Part shown: piece after piece, positions 1 through 9,104 of the stretch
Numbering within the stretch: the first letter of the stretch is position 1
Layout of the letters: the number at the start of each line of letters is the position of its first letter
Source: Terrabacter terrigena
Lineage (GTDB): Bacteria > Actinomycetota > Actinomycetes > Actinomycetales > Dermatophilaceae
Assembly: GCF_042676085.1 (NCBI RefSeq)
Contig: NZ_JBHTKH010000003.1
Location: 124,001 to 188,000, forward strand
Direction of reading: 5' to 3'
DNA length: 64,000 nt
Program-made: the position numbers and the translations under genes
The notes under the pieces: model-generated
The model's database searches: none
What the model was told of the DNA's origin: nothing
The model's input: only the letters and a program-made list of their open reading frames with translations

Positions 1-955
1 CGGCCGCGAGCCGCTTCTTCTCGGCCTCGACGTCGAAGTCCGCAGGCGGCCAGGTGAGGTCCATGCCCCGCAGCGCCTCGAGGAGCAGCTGCTGCACGGC
101 GAGGCGTGCGTACCACTTGCGGTCGGCCGGCACGACGTACCAGGGCGCGCCCACGGTCGAGGTCGTGTCGAGGACCGCCTGGTAGGCCTGCATGTAGTCC
201 CCCCAGCGCTCGCGCTCGTCGACGTCGCCCGGGTTGTACTTGTAGTACTTGTCGGGGCGCTCGAGCCGCTCCATGAGGCGGGTCTTCTGCTCGTCCTTGG
301 AGATGTGCGTCATCACCTTGACGACGGTCGTGCCCTTCGCTACGACCTCGCGCTCGAAGGCGTTGATCTGGGCGTAGCGCTTGGACCACACGTCCTCCGG
401 CACGAGGTCGTGCACGCGCACGATGAGCACGTCCTCGTAGTGCGACCGGTCGAACACGCCGAGCTGACCGGGGCCCGGCAGGGCCTTCTCGACGCGCCAC
501 AGGAAGTCGTGGGCGAGCTCCTCCTCCGTCGGCGCCTTGAAGGCAGTGGCCTTGACACCTTCGGGGTTCACGGAGATGACGTGACGCATGATGCCGCCCT
601 TGCCGGACGTGTCCATGCCCTGCACCACGAGCAGCACCGACCGTCTGGAGCCCGCCGTCGACTCGGCGAAGAGCCGTTCCAGCAGGTCGGCCAGCTCGGC
701 CTGGCTCGCGGCGAGCGCCGCTGCCCCGAGGGCCTTGTCGCCGCTGAAGCCGGGGGTCGACGACGGGTCGAGGTCGGCCAGCACGAAGCCTGTGCTCACC
801 CTCAGCTCGCCTCCGATGTCGCCGATCGCGGTGGGGGCGTCGGCCTCGAGGCGGGCCCTCGCCTCGTCGCGGGCTGCCTGCTCCTTGGCCTGCTTCTTGG
901 CGGACTTCCCGGCCGACTTCCCTGACTTCCCCGACTTCTTCGCGCCCTTGCCCAT
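1..955 (-). CDS. Polyphosphate kinase 2 family protein (partial, C-terminus off the left edge)
   Basis: PPK2-type kinases move phosphate between polyphosphate and nucleotides. The first 318 codons are present and the end lies beyond base 1. The first 27 residues are a Lys/Gly/Ser/Ala-rich tail, then the kinase fold begins: a Walker A-like GMDTSGKGG at about residues 113-121 and FDRSHYEDVLIVRV about 45 residues later, followed by the basic SKDEQKTRLMERL segment and the DKYYKYNPGDVDER lid region. This pattern is characteristic of the single-domain PPK2 group. The ATG at 955 is the only sensible start ahead of the Lys-rich tail. Which PPK2 class (ADP- or AMP-phosphorylating) cannot be decided without the missing end. 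Confidence 0.9.
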   Translation of the reverse strand, partial: MGKGAKKSGKSGKSAGKSAKKQAKEQAARDEARARLEADAPTAIGDIGGELRVSTGFVLADLDPSSTPGFSGDKALGAAALAASQAELADLLERLFAESTAGSRRSVLLVVQGMDTSGKGGIMRHVISVNPEGVKATAFKAPTEEELAHDFLWRVEKALPGPGQLGVFDRSHYEDVLIVRVHDLVPEDVWSKRYAQINAFEREVVAKGTTVVKVMTHISKDEQKTRLMERLERPDKYYKYNPGDVDERERWGDYMQAYQAVLDTTSTVGAPWYVVPADRKWYARLAVQQLLLEALRGMDLTWPPADFDVEAEKKRLAA

Positions 956-1044
956 GGCGTCATCCTGCCCGACGTCGGGGCGCGGCGACGGGATCGACGG
1001 GCCCGGATCGTGCGTCGCGGGCTCGGCTCCCGGATACTGACGCC

Positions 1045-1788
1045 ATGCGCCTGCTCGTGCCCGGACGTTCCGGCCTGCCCGCCCTGGCCGACCTCGACGA
1101 CGCCGACCTGTTCCGTGCGTATGCGAGCCCGTGCGGTCGATGGGTGCGCTGCAACATGGTGACCTCCCTCGACGGCGCGGCGACGGGTGCAGACGGCAGG
1201 TCCGGGTCGATCAACAACGAGGCCGACCACGTGGTCTTCGAGGTGCTGCGGGCCCTGACCCACGTCGTCGTCGTGGGCGCGGGAACGGTCCGCGCCGAGG
1301 GTTACCCACCTCTGGCCGTCAAGCACTCCCTCCTGGGGATGCGCCGCGACCACGGGTTGCCCGACGCACTCCCCCTCGTCGCGGTCAGCAACCGGGGCGG
1401 TGTGCCACCGACCCTGAGCGGGTGCCGTGACGGCAAGGCCCTGATGGCCGTGCCGGCCTCGGCCCCCGGGCTCGACGCAGCCCGCGCGGACATCGGTGAC
1501 GACAACGTCATCGTCTGCGGCGACGACGAGGTGGACCTGCGCCTGCTCCTCGACGAGCTGCACGCACGAGGGATGGACCACGTGCTGACGGAGGGGGGCC
1601 CGGCCCTGCTCGGCTCGTTCCTCGCCGCCGGTGCCGTCGACGAGCTCTGCTACACCGTGGTCCCGCAGGTCGTCGGGAGCGTCGCCCGCCGCACGGTCGG
1701 CGCCGACGGGGTTCCCGCCGACCTCGACCTCGAGCTCCTCGTCGAACAGGACGGCACGATCATGGGGCGCTGGTTCGTGCGACGCTGA
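1045..1788 (+). CDS. Pyrimidine reductase family protein (RibD C-terminal domain)
   Basis: A 247-residue protein with the dihydrofolate-reductase-like fold of the RibD C-terminal domain, which reduces the ribosyl group of a pyrimidine riboflavin precursor with NADPH. Visible landmarks are VTSLDGAATG near residue 35, the cofactor-side VVGAGTVRAEGYPPL near residue 75, and LTEGGPALLGSFLAAGAVDEL near residue 180. There is no deaminase domain, so it is a stand-alone reductase. It is transcribed divergently from the PPK2 gene. A GATACT box ends 6 nt before the ATG and no Shine-Dalgarno sequence is visible, which suggests a leaderless mRNA. It may act in riboflavin synthesis or on another substrate; no rib genes are nearby. 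Confidence 0.85.
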   Translation: MRLLVPGRSGLPALADLDDADLFRAYASPCGRWVRCNMVTSLDGAATGADGRSGSINNEADHVVFEVLRALTHVVVVGAGTVRAEGYPPLAVKHSLLGMRRDHGLPDALPLVAVSNRGGVPPTLSGCRDGKALMAVPASAPGLDAARADIGDDNVIVCGDDEVDLRLLLDELHARGMDHVLTEGGPALLGSFLAAGAVDELCYTVVPQVVGSVARRTVGADGVPADLDLELLVEQDGTIMGRWFVRR

Positions 1789-1836
1789 CCGTGGGCCACC
1801 GACCGACCCACGACCGACACACGTACGAGGGCCCGC

Positions 1837-3006
1837 TCAGCGGGACGCGACGAACTCGCGCAGCACGCGCTCCCAGCGCTCCGAGTCGTTGTTCCACTCC
1901 CGGCAGTGCCGGGCGACGTCCCAGCGCTCGAACCGGACGAGGTCAGGACGCCGGCCGGCGAGTGCCACGGCAGGGCCCATCGGCACGAAGTCGTCGCCCT
2001 CCGACGCGATGACGAGCATGGGGTGTCGCAGCTCGTCGGCTCGGGCCACCCAGTCGGTGCGGGCCACGTCGATGGGCTCGCGCACCCCCACGAGGCGTCG
2101 GCTGCGACGCGATCCCAGCAGTCCGGAGGCCATCCGCACGAGCGGTGGCGGCACGCGGCGCAGGCGGCCGTGGTGGCGCAGCACGACTCCCCAGTCGATG
2201 ACCGCGGAGTCGAGCACCACGCCGACGACGTACTCCGCGAGCGGCGAGTGGTCGAGGGTCTGCAGCACGATGGCGCCGCCCATCGACCACCCGAGCAGGA
2301 TGATCCGACGGGCACCGTGCGACACGGCATACCCCATGGCTGCCTCTACGTCGCGCCACTCCGACAGACCGAGGTTGTAGCGTCCGTCGGGGCCCAGCGG
2401 GGCGTCGCGGTCGTTGCGGTAGGCGGCCACGAGGCTGGTCCAGCCGGCGTCGCGCAACACCGGGACGGCGCGCAGCGTCTCCTCCTTGCGCGCGCCACGC
2501 CCGTGCACGAGCACGGCCCAGTCGGAGCCGCTGCGCCCGCCCTCGGGCCGCACGACCCACCCGGGAAGTGCCCCCACGTCGGAGACGATGCTGACGTCCT
2601 CGTCGGGCAGGCCGAGGCTCACGGACGGGCGGTCCCAGTAGTAGTACTGGTTCCATCGCGCCGGACCCACCTCGAGGGCACCCCGGTCGACGGACAGCAG
2701 CCGACGGGTCACCGACGTGGCGTCGCTGTCGAGGATCTCGCCGACCCGCGCGTGCCCCGCTCCGCCGTCCAGCCACACGCCGTAGCGGCCCGGAACGACC
2801 GGATCGGGACCTGCCGCGAAGGTCACCGACCCTGCGTCATGGCCCAGGATCGCGACGTCGTCCGGCTGGAGCTCGTCCGGCGTGATCACCTTGCGCGCGA
2901 AGTACGCGGCCGCAGCGACGGAGCCGCTCGCAGCGCCGAGCAGAGAGCCGGTGCCCGCCGCCGCCGCGACGAGCACCGGTCGCGAGACGAGCCTGCGCAC
3001 CTGCAC
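1837..3006 (-). CDS. Alpha/beta hydrolase with N-terminal membrane anchor
   Basis: About 389 residues from a GTG start. A hydrophobic N-terminal stretch rich in Ala and Gly (about residues 7-35) looks like an anchor or uncleaved signal, followed by a variable region and then a serine hydrolase domain. The nucleophile elbow is GWSMGG in LLGWSMGGAIVLQ, and the acid and histidine are plausibly in ASEGDDFVPMG and ARHCREW near the C-terminus. The oxyanion region is VLVHGRGARKEE. Substrate is unknown. The reading frame stays open upstream to 3105, but that extension is Arg-rich and unlike a protein N-terminus, so the GTG just before VRRLVSRP was chosen. The start is uncertain by a few codons. The gene converges on the RibD-like reductase gene. 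Confidence 0.8.
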   Translation of the reverse strand: MQVRRLVSRPVLVAAAAGTGSLLGAASGSVAAAAYFARKVITPDELQPDDVAILGHDAGSVTFAAGPDPVVPGRYGVWLDGGAGHARVGEILDSDATSVTRRLLSVDRGALEVGPARWNQYYYWDRPSVSLGLPDEDVSIVSDVGALPGWVVRPEGGRSGSDWAVLVHGRGARKEETLRAVPVLRDAGWTSLVAAYRNDRDAPLGPDGRYNLGLSEWRDVEAAMGYAVSHGARRIILLGWSMGGAIVLQTLDHSPLAEYVVGVVLDSAVIDWGVVLRHHGRLRRVPPPLVRMASGLLGSRRSRRLVGVREPIDVARTDWVARADELRHPMLVIASEGDDFVPMGPAVALAGRRPDLVRFERWDVARHCREWNNDSERWERVLREFVASR

Positions 3007-3206
3007 GCGGCCATCGTCGCAAACCCGCCGCCGCAGCCGACGACGGCGTGCCGCGAGGGCGCAGTTGATCCCTTTTGTCGGTATCAGGCGCGCACCTCGC
3101 GCCACCTACCTGTCGAGAGTCCGGGGGGCATGAGCCGGGCATCTCTCGGGTGCGGCGCATCGGTGCACCGTCTCCCGACGTCTGGTTCGCAACGAAAGGG
3201 ACATCC

Positions 3207-4535
3207 ATGTTCGCAGCAGTCCGCCGCAGTGCCTTGACACTCGCGGCCGCCGGGGCGCTCGTCGCGACCCCGGCCCTCGCCATGGGCGCCGGCGTGAGCC
3301 CGGCCTCCTACGACGCCTCGGTCGACCCGGGCGACACGGTGCACGTCGCGAAGACGGTCACGACGCCCGAGATCCCGCCGAAGCCCGACATCGTGCTCGT
3401 CGTCGACGAGACGGGGAGCATGGGCCCGGCCATCGCGAACGTCAAGGCGGAGATGGGATCGATCGTCTCGGGCGTGCAGTCGGCGCAGCCGCAGGCGCAG
3501 TTCGCCGTCGCCTCCTACAAGGACGAGTCGGACGGTGCCGCGCTCTTCGAGGTGGAGTCCGGCCTCACCGCCAGCCAGGCGACGGCACAGGGCGCCATCA
3601 ACAGCCTCGTGGCCTCCGGCGGCGGCGACACCCCGGAAGGCCAGCTCAACGCGCTCTGGCAGGTGGGCTCGGGCGGCAACGCGATCGCCTTCCGTCCCGG
3701 GTCGTCACGCATCGTGGTGTGGTTCGGTGACGCGAGCGGGCACGACCCGAGCGCCGGCCACAGCGAGGCCGACGCGACAGCATCGCTCGTCGGCGTGGGC
3801 GCGCAGGTCATCGCGATCAACGTGGCCTCCGGCGGCGCCGACGGCCTGAACGCGACGGGACAGGCGCAGCACATCGCCACGGCGACCTCTGGCACGTTCT
3901 TCCCGAGCGTCACCCCGGGCAACGTCGCCAGCACGATCCTGGCGGGCCTCGGGAACCTCCCGGCGGAGGTCACGGCGGACGTCAGCTGTGACACCGGGCT
4001 CTCGATCGCCTTCTCCCCCAGCCTTCCCCGCACCGTCACGAGCGGCAGCGACGTCGTGCTCGACGAGGCCATCTCTGTCGCGCCCGACGCGCCCCAGGGC
4101 TCGACGCTCGCGTGCACGACGACCTTCAGGATCAACGGGGCCGATGCCGGACCCGAGTTCGTGCAGACCGTGTCCATCAAGGTCAACGACGTCACCCCGC
4201 CCACGGTGTCGTGCGGCCCGGGCGTCAACCCCGACGGCCACACGCCGGGCGGCTGGAGCAACGCGGGCTTCTTCCAGATGGTCGCCACGGACAACCTTCC
4301 CGGTGTCACCGTCGCCGTCACCGACGACGCCACCGGGACCACCTTCCAGCCCTACGCCGCCGGCACCTTCTTCAAGCTGACGCAGGCGCCCGGCACGACC
4401 GCCTCGCGCGTCGCCCCGTTCTCGGGCGCGGTCGACTGGCACTTCACCTTCAAGGGTGACGCCACGCTGACGGCCACCGACGCGGCCGGCAACACCGCGA
4501 CCGCCACCTGCTCGGTCCCGCCGAAGAGGAAGTAG
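3207..4535 (+). CDS. Secreted von Willebrand factor type A domain protein
   Basis: A 442-residue exported protein. The N-terminus MFAAVRRSALTLAAAGALVATPALA is a clear Sec signal peptide ending near residue 25. The VWA domain starts around residue 60 with a metal-binding MIDAS motif DETGSMG (the DxTxS variant), includes GGGDTPEGQLNAL and VWFGDASGHDP, and ends near residue 255. The rest is made of beta-rich, Cys-containing segments of the bacterial Ig-like kind and ends in a basic tail PPKRK. A good ribosome binding site, GAAAGGG, lies 7 nt before the ATG and fixes the start. No sortase motif or membrane anchor is seen, so the product is probably released or wall-associated. Ligand unknown. Confidence 0.85.
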   Translation: MFAAVRRSALTLAAAGALVATPALAMGAGVSPASYDASVDPGDTVHVAKTVTTPEIPPKPDIVLVVDETGSMGPAIANVKAEMGSIVSGVQSAQPQAQFAVASYKDESDGAALFEVESGLTASQATAQGAINSLVASGGGDTPEGQLNALWQVGSGGNAIAFRPGSSRIVVWFGDASGHDPSAGHSEADATASLVGVGAQVIAINVASGGADGLNATGQAQHIATATSGTFFPSVTPGNVASTILAGLGNLPAEVTADVSCDTGLSIAFSPSLPRTVTSGSDVVLDEAISVAPDAPQGSTLACTTTFRINGADAGPEFVQTVSIKVNDVTPPTVSCGPGVNPDGHTPGGWSNAGFFQMVATDNLPGVTVAVTDDATGTTFQPYAAGTFFKLTQAPGTTASRVAPFSGAVDWHFTFKGDATLTATDAAGNTATATCSVPPKRK

Positions 4536-4550
4536 CAGCTCGAGCGTCCG

Positions 4551-4588
4551 CGCCACGTCATCCGGGCACAAACCCGGGTGACGTGGCG
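4551..4588 (+). terminator. 16-bp hairpin between the VWA gene and msrB
   Basis: The arms at 4551-4566 and 4573-4588 pair over 16 bp, with one G-U in RNA, around a 6-nt loop CACAAA. It starts 15 nt after the VWA stop codon. There is no strong U-tract after it. It ends only 11 nt before the msrB start, so besides ending the VWA transcript it could sit in the msrB 5' leader. Confidence 0.6.
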
Positions 4589-4599
4589 TTGGTCTGGAC

Positions 4600-5052
4600 A
4601 TGAGCCACGACAGCACCCACAGCACGTCCAAGCCGTATGCCGTCCAGCGCACCGACGACGAGTGGCGCGCCGCCCTCAGCCCCGCTGAGTACCAGGTGCT
4701 GCGCCAAGCCGGCACCGAACCCGCGTTCCGGGGCGAGTACACCGACACGAAGACCCAAGGTGTCTACTCCTGCAGGGCATGCGGCGCCGAGCTCTTCCGC
4801 AGCGACACGAAGTTCGAGTCGCACTGTGGCTGGCCGTCGTTCTACTCGCCCCTCGCCGGCGACACGGTCGAGTACATCGAGGACCGCAGCTTCGGCATGA
4901 AGCGCGTCGAGGTGCGCTGCGCCACCTGCGGCTCGCACCTGGGGCACGTCTTCGAGGGTGAGGGCTACGACACCCCCACCGACCAGCGCTTCTGCATCAA
5001 CTCGATCTCGCTGCGCCTGCGGCCCGACGAGGACACTGCCCCGCCGGCCTGA
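4600..5052 (+). CDS. msrB: Peptide-methionine (R)-S-oxide reductase MsrB
   Basis: A full-length 150-residue cytoplasmic repair enzyme that reduces the R form of methionine sulfoxide in proteins. The zinc-binding pairs CRACG and CATCG, the family signature CGWPSF, and the catalytic cysteine in RFCINSISLRL are all present, as is the LGHVFEGEG loop. Length and order match the family well. The ATG is preceded only by the hairpin at 4551-4588 and no ribosome binding site is clear. The next gene (DUF1707) starts 44 nt downstream from its own promoter box. Confidence 0.95.
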   Translation: MSHDSTHSTSKPYAVQRTDDEWRAALSPAEYQVLRQAGTEPAFRGEYTDTKTQGVYSCRACGAELFRSDTKFESHCGWPSFYSPLAGDTVEYIEDRSFGMKRVEVRCATCGSHLGHVFEGEGYDTPTDQRFCINSISLRLRPDEDTAPPA

Positions 5053-5084
5053 CCGGGCTGCTGCGCGAGCAGGGCCTGGTCGCC

Positions 5085-5090
5085 TAGATT
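5085..5090 (+). promoter_or_regulatory. Putative leaderless -10 box TAGATT
   Basis: TAGATT ends 6 nt before the ATG at 5097, with no Shine-Dalgarno sequence in between. This is the arrangement of leaderless actinobacterial genes. Confidence 0.5.
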
Positions 5091-5096
5091 CGTGAC

Positions 5097-5483
5097 ATGG
5101 TCGGCGACGGCGACATCCGCATCGGCACAGCCGAGCGCGAGGAGGCCCTGGCCGCCCTCGCGGAGCACCACGCCGCGGGCCGCCTCGACGCGAACGAGTA
5201 CGAGGACCGTCGGGGGCGGGCGACCGACGCCGTGCTGCGTCGGGAGCTGACGGCGCTCTTCGTCGACCTGCCCGAGCCGCGCCCGAAGCTGCGACCGTCG
5301 CGCAGCTCGGCGCTCGCCCAGCCCTCGACCTCGAGACGGCCGTCGGCGCAGGGCAAGGTCGCACGAACCCTCGTGAGCCTGTCGCCGTTCATCGCGATCG
5401 CCGCGTTCTTCCTGACCCGCTCGTGGCTCGCATTCCTGCTGATCCCGGTCATCGCCATCCTGGCGAGGACCATCGACGACTGA
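5097..5483 (+). CDS. DUF1707 (SHOCT-like) membrane protein
   Basis: A 128-residue protein. Residues 4-55 form the DUF1707 domain, with DIRIGTAEREEALAALAEHHAAGRLDANEYEDR typical of that family. The C-terminal 35 residues are hydrophobic and probably form one membrane hairpin or segment. The function of DUF1707 is not established; it is often fused to membrane parts in actinobacteria. The start is supported by the TAGATT box 6 nt upstream. Confidence 0.85.
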   Translation: MVGDGDIRIGTAEREEALAALAEHHAAGRLDANEYEDRRGRATDAVLRRELTALFVDLPEPRPKLRPSRSSALAQPSTSRRPSAQGKVARTLVSLSPFIAIAAFFLTRSWLAFLLIPVIAILARTIDD

Positions 5484-5525
5484 GCGCGCCACCTCGACGA
5501 CGCCCACGCGTACGCGGACGCGGTC

Positions 5526-6227
5526 TCAGCGCAGGTTGGCGACGAGCTCCGCCGGGGTCACCTTCGGCCCGGTGAAGAAGGGGATCTCCTCGCGCACGTG
5601 CCGGCGCGCGCGCGACGCGCGCAGCTCGCGCATGAGGTCGACGATGCGGTGCAGCTCGTCGGCCTCGAACGCCAGGAGCCACTCGTAGTCTCCGAGGGCG
5701 AAGGAGGCAATCGTGTTGGCTCGCACGTCGGGGTAGTCGCGAGCCATCTGTCCGTGCTCGCGCAGCATGTCGCGGCGCTCGCCGTCCTCGAGGAGGTACC
5801 ACTCGTACGAGCGCACGAACGGGTAGACGCAGATGTACTTGCGGGCCACCTCGTCGGCCATGAAGGCGGGGATGTGGCTCTTGTTGAACTCGGCGGGCCG
5901 GTGCAGGGCCGCGTTGCTCCAGACGGGCTCCAGGTGCTGGCCGAGCTCCGTGCGCAGCAGCCGGTGGTAGGCCGACTGGAGCTGCTCGATCGACTCGGCG
6001 TGCCACCACACCATGAAGTCCGCGTCGCCGCGCAGCCCCGCGACGTCGTAGATGCCGCGCACGACGACGCCCTCGCCGTCGATCTCGTCGAGGAAGGCCT
6101 GGAGCTCGCCGAGCAGCTTGTCGCGGTCGTCGCCCAGCGGGGTCACCGTGCTGAAGACGGACCACATGCAGTAGCGGATCGTGTCGTTGATCTCTCGCAT
6201 CCGGGCGGGGGTCATGCGCTCGCTCAT
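5526..6227 (-). CDS. hemQ: Coproheme decarboxylase (HemQ/ChdC)
   Basis: A 233-residue enzyme of the chlorite-dismutase-like family that turns Fe-coproporphyrin III into protohaem b by two oxidative decarboxylations, the last step of the coproporphyrin-dependent route. The segment KYICVYPFVRSYEWYLL carries the conserved tyrosine region and REHGQMARDYPDVRANTIASFALGDYEW is a family hallmark. The internal ATG (MSERMTPARMRE) matches homologues better than the frame's first ATG 30 nt upstream. It lies 7 nt downstream of the hemY stop on the same strand, so the two form an operon for successive steps. Confidence 0.93.
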   Translation of the reverse strand: MSERMTPARMREINDTIRYCMWSVFSTVTPLGDDRDKLLGELQAFLDEIDGEGVVVRGIYDVAGLRGDADFMVWWHAESIEQLQSAYHRLLRTELGQHLEPVWSNAALHRPAEFNKSHIPAFMADEVARKYICVYPFVRSYEWYLLEDGERRDMLREHGQMARDYPDVRANTIASFALGDYEWLLAFEADELHRIVDLMRELRASRARRHVREEIPFFTGPKVTPAELVANLR

Positions 6228-6234
6228 GCGCCCA

Positions 6235-7641
6235 TCATCCCAAGACCGTCCCGGCACTCGTCCGCCGGGTCAGGAGCGCACGTGCCGCTGCCCGCCCCGA
6301 GGCTATGCACGCCGGGATGCCGACGCCGTCGTATGCCGCCCCGCAGAGGGCGAGCCCGGGCGGCAGGTCGCGGGTGGGCGCCAGACGCGTACGGTGCCCG
6401 ACGGCATACTGCGGCAGGCCGCCGCCCCAGCGCTGGACATGGGTGGCGACGGGCTCGGGAAGGGCGTCCCCCAGCACCGCGCGCAGGTCGGCGACGGCCA
6501 CTTCGACGAGCTCGTCGTCGCTGCGCTGCAGCGAGGCCTCCTCACGGTGCCGTCCGACCGAGGCGCGCAGGTAGGTGCGGTCGGGGTGGGCGTCCGCGAG
6601 CCACGGCCACTTCACCGAGCTGAAGGTCGACGCCTTGATGGTCAGGGGTTCGGTCGGAGGGACGAGGAACCCGCTGCCGTCGAGCACCTGCAGCACCGGC
6701 CCGTCCAGCGCGAGCGTGATGATGGCCATCGAGGCGTACTCCAGCCCTGCCAGCGCCTCGGCGGCCGCCGGCGCCACATGGCGCAGCAGCCGGGAGGTCG
6801 GGGCCGCGGGCGTGGCCAGCACCACGTCGTCGAAGCGCTCACGCAGCACCGCCGTCGTCGGGCCGGTGGACACGACCCAGCCGGCGCCGTCGCGGGCGAG
6901 CTCGCGCACCACGGACCCCGAGCGGAGGGCCACCCCGGCCTCGGTGAGCCTGGCGCGCAGCACCTCGGGCAGCGTGCCGAGTCCGCCGACGAGCGTCGCG
7001 AAGACCGGGAGCGCCGCCATGGGGCCGCTGGCCGCCGCGGCGACCGCCTCTCGGGCGACGTCGGTCAGCTTCCTTCCCTCGCGGGCTGCCGCGGCGAGCA
7101 CGGGGACGGCCTGCTCGACGGAGATCTCGCGGGCGTGCCCGGCGTAGACACCGGCGAGAAGGGGTTCGACGAGACGGTCGGTCACGGCGGGCCCGAGGCG
7201 GGTGTCGACGAGGTCGCCGACCGACAGGTCGTGTTCGGTCCGACCGTCGACGACCTCGTCGACGAGGCGCCGCACCTCGTCGTCGTCGAGGAGGCCACGA
7301 ACGGACTCGGGGTCGGACGGCACCCCCATCACGGTGCCCTTGGGCATGGGCCAACGAGCCCCGCGCGACACGATCGAGGCGCCGACCGGGGCCGGGTGGG
7401 TCGTCAGGCTGGCAACGCCGAGCTCCTCGAAGAGCGTCATGGCCTCCGGTCGACGAGTTAGGACGGACTCGGCGCCCACGTCGATGCGCACGCCCCCGAC
7501 GTCCTCCAGGCGCAGCTTGCCGCCGAGCCGGTCACTCCCCTCGAGCACCGTCACCTCGACGTCGGCGCCGGACCGGCTCAGCTCCCAGGCGGCGGCCAGT
7601 CCGCTGATCCCCCCACCGATGACCGCGACCGTCCTTGCCAT
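6235..7641 (-). CDS. hemY: Coproporphyrinogen III / protoporphyrinogen oxidase (HemY type)
   Basis: A 468-residue FAD enzyme of haem synthesis. The dinucleotide-binding motif VAVIGGGISGLAAAWEL opens the protein (residues 5-21), followed by VLEGSDRLGGKL. The C-terminus has GLALCGAAYDGVGIPACIASG, the second FAD-contact motif of this family. In actinobacteria this HemY type oxidises coproporphyrinogen III to coproporphyrin III; the adjacent hemQ fits that role. A likely ribosome binding site GGGAGAG lies about 8 nt before the ATG. It is transcribed divergently from the DUF4349 gene across about 290 bp. Confidence 0.93.
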   Translation of the reverse strand: MARTVAVIGGGISGLAAAWELSRSGADVEVTVLEGSDRLGGKLRLEDVGGVRIDVGAESVLTRRPEAMTLFEELGVASLTTHPAPVGASIVSRGARWPMPKGTVMGVPSDPESVRGLLDDDEVRRLVDEVVDGRTEHDLSVGDLVDTRLGPAVTDRLVEPLLAGVYAGHAREISVEQAVPVLAAAAREGRKLTDVAREAVAAAASGPMAALPVFATLVGGLGTLPEVLRARLTEAGVALRSGSVVRELARDGAGWVVSTGPTTAVLRERFDDVVLATPAAPTSRLLRHVAPAAAEALAGLEYASMAIITLALDGPVLQVLDGSGFLVPPTEPLTIKASTFSSVKWPWLADAHPDRTYLRASVGRHREEASLQRSDDELVEVAVADLRAVLGDALPEPVATHVQRWGGGLPQYAVGHRTRLAPTRDLPPGLALCGAAYDGVGIPACIASGRAAARALLTRRTSAGTVLG

Positions 7642-7928
7642 GGGGCCACTCTCCCACCCGTCGGCAGGGCACCAGCCGCTGGGTGCAGGCGGCCGGGACG
7701 CGTCGGTCGAGACGGTGGGTCCGCCGATCGTCGCCGTCCGGGTCGTCGTGCGCCGACCCGACGCGACCGGTGACCACGGGCGTCCGGAAGGACGCGGCCT
7801 GGGCGCCGCGGAACCGTCCCGGCAACGATCGACCGGGAGGGGGTGTCTGTTGAGTCAAGGACGTCGCCACGGACACCCGTCCACGCCAGCCGGCACACTG
7901 CGGGGGGCGACCTGTCGAAAGGCTCGCC

Positions 7929-9104
7929 ATGACCGCCAGCTCGAATCTCCCCCGGCTCTCGTCGGTCCCGTCTGCGCGCCGGCGGGCCCTCGCCGTCGTC
8001 GCCGCGGTCGTCGTCGTCGTTGCTCTGGCCTTCACGCTGGGCTCCACGGCGCTCCAGCGGTCGGCGTCGACGGTCGGCCCCGCTGCCGGCTTCGGATCCA
8101 GCTCCGGGTCAGGCACCGCGGAGTCGTCGCGCGACGGGGCCGCGGTCGGCCTCGGAGCGCCTGCCGTCGCTCCTGCGCCCGGCTCCGGCACGGCCAAGAC
8201 ACCCGGTGACGTCGCCACCCCGGGTGCCGGGACGCTGGCAGGGGTGGTCGCAGCAAAGATCGCGCGCACCGCCTGGCTGGGCATCAAGGTGGGCGACCTC
8301 ACGGGCTCTGCCGCACGGGCCCGCGTCATCGCCACCGGGGCAGGTGGACAGGTCACCTCGGAGAACGTCGTCACGAGCATCGACCCGACGGGCAGCAGAC
8401 GGTCGGCCGACCAGCGCACCGAGTCCGGAGCCGCCGTGCCGGACGTCGGCGTCGACGAGGCACGGATGGTGCTCAGCGTGCCGGCCAAGGCGCTGGACCA
8501 GGTGCTCACCGACCTGTCGAAGCTCGGCTCCGTCTCGTACCGCTCGTCGCAGTCCGAGGACGTCACCGACACCTACATCGACACGAAGGCCCGGATCGAG
8601 CCGATGCGTGACGGCATCGACCGCGTGCGGGCGTTGCTGGCCAGGACGACCGACCTGCAGCAGGTGATCACCCTCGAGAGCGAGCTGACGCGGCGCCAGG
8701 CCGACCTCGACTCCCTCACGCAGCGGCTGGCCCAGCTCGACGAGATGACGACGACGAGCGACGTCACGTTGACCCTCTGGACCGACGCGACCACCCCGGC
8801 CGCCACCTCCGACGGCGGGATCGCCGGCGGTCTGCGCACCGCCTGGGACAGCCTGCTCGGGTCGGTCACCGTGATCCTGACGGGCCTGGCGGCACTGCTG
8901 CCCTGGCTGGTCCTCCTCGTCCCGCTCACCCTGCTGGCCCTCCGGATCAGGCGTCGCCGCGGTGCGGTCGCCGTTCAGGCCCCTGCCGCGCCGGAGGGCA
9001 AGGCACCCGAGCTCGTCGGGGCTCCGGCAAGGGCCGGCGCCGAACCCGGTGCAGCAGCCGGAGGATCGACCCCCGGAGCTGGACGTACCGACCCGGACGA
9101 CTGA
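7929..9104 (+). CDS. DUF4349 domain membrane protein
   Basis: A 391-residue protein. An N-terminal transmembrane segment (about residues 20-40, rich in Val and Ala) is followed by a low-complexity Gly/Ser/Ala/Pro linker. The DUF4349 core (about residues 110-285) includes ARMVLSVPAKALDQVLTDL, the DTYIDTKARI motif and a predicted coiled coil around LESELTRRQADLDSLTQRL. A second membrane segment lies near residues 315-340, with a charged Pro/Ala tail. Function unknown. A GAAAGG ribosome binding site precedes the ATG. The last codons (PDD and stop) lie inside a 17-bp tandem repeat that runs on into the intergenic region. Confidence 0.85.
   Translation: MTASSNLPRLSSVPSARRRALAVVAAVVVVVALAFTLGSTALQRSASTVGPAAGFGSSSGSGTAESSRDGAAVGLGAPAVAPAPGSGTAKTPGDVATPGAGTLAGVVAAKIARTAWLGIKVGDLTGSAARARVIATGAGGQVTSENVVTSIDPTGSRRSADQRTESGAAVPDVGVDEARMVLSVPAKALDQVLTDLSKLGSVSYRSSQSEDVTDTYIDTKARIEPMRDGIDRVRALLARTTDLQQVITLESELTRRQADLDSLTQRLAQLDEMTTTSDVTLTLWTDATTPAATSDGGIAGGLRTAWDSLLGSVTVILTGLAALLPWLVLLVPLTLLALRIRRRRGAVAVQAPAAPEGKAPELVGAPARAGAEPGAAAGGSTPGAGRTDPDD

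Noticed and set aside
1789..1836. Terminator between the RibD-like and hydrolase genes
   Set aside because: The best stem is 6 bp (CGTGGG with CCCACG) without a U-tract, too weak to call.
7642..7928. Small gene between hemY and the DUF4349 gene
   Set aside because: An open frame of about 70 codons exists but has no ribosome binding site and no protein-like composition. The region is better seen as a divergent promoter region.
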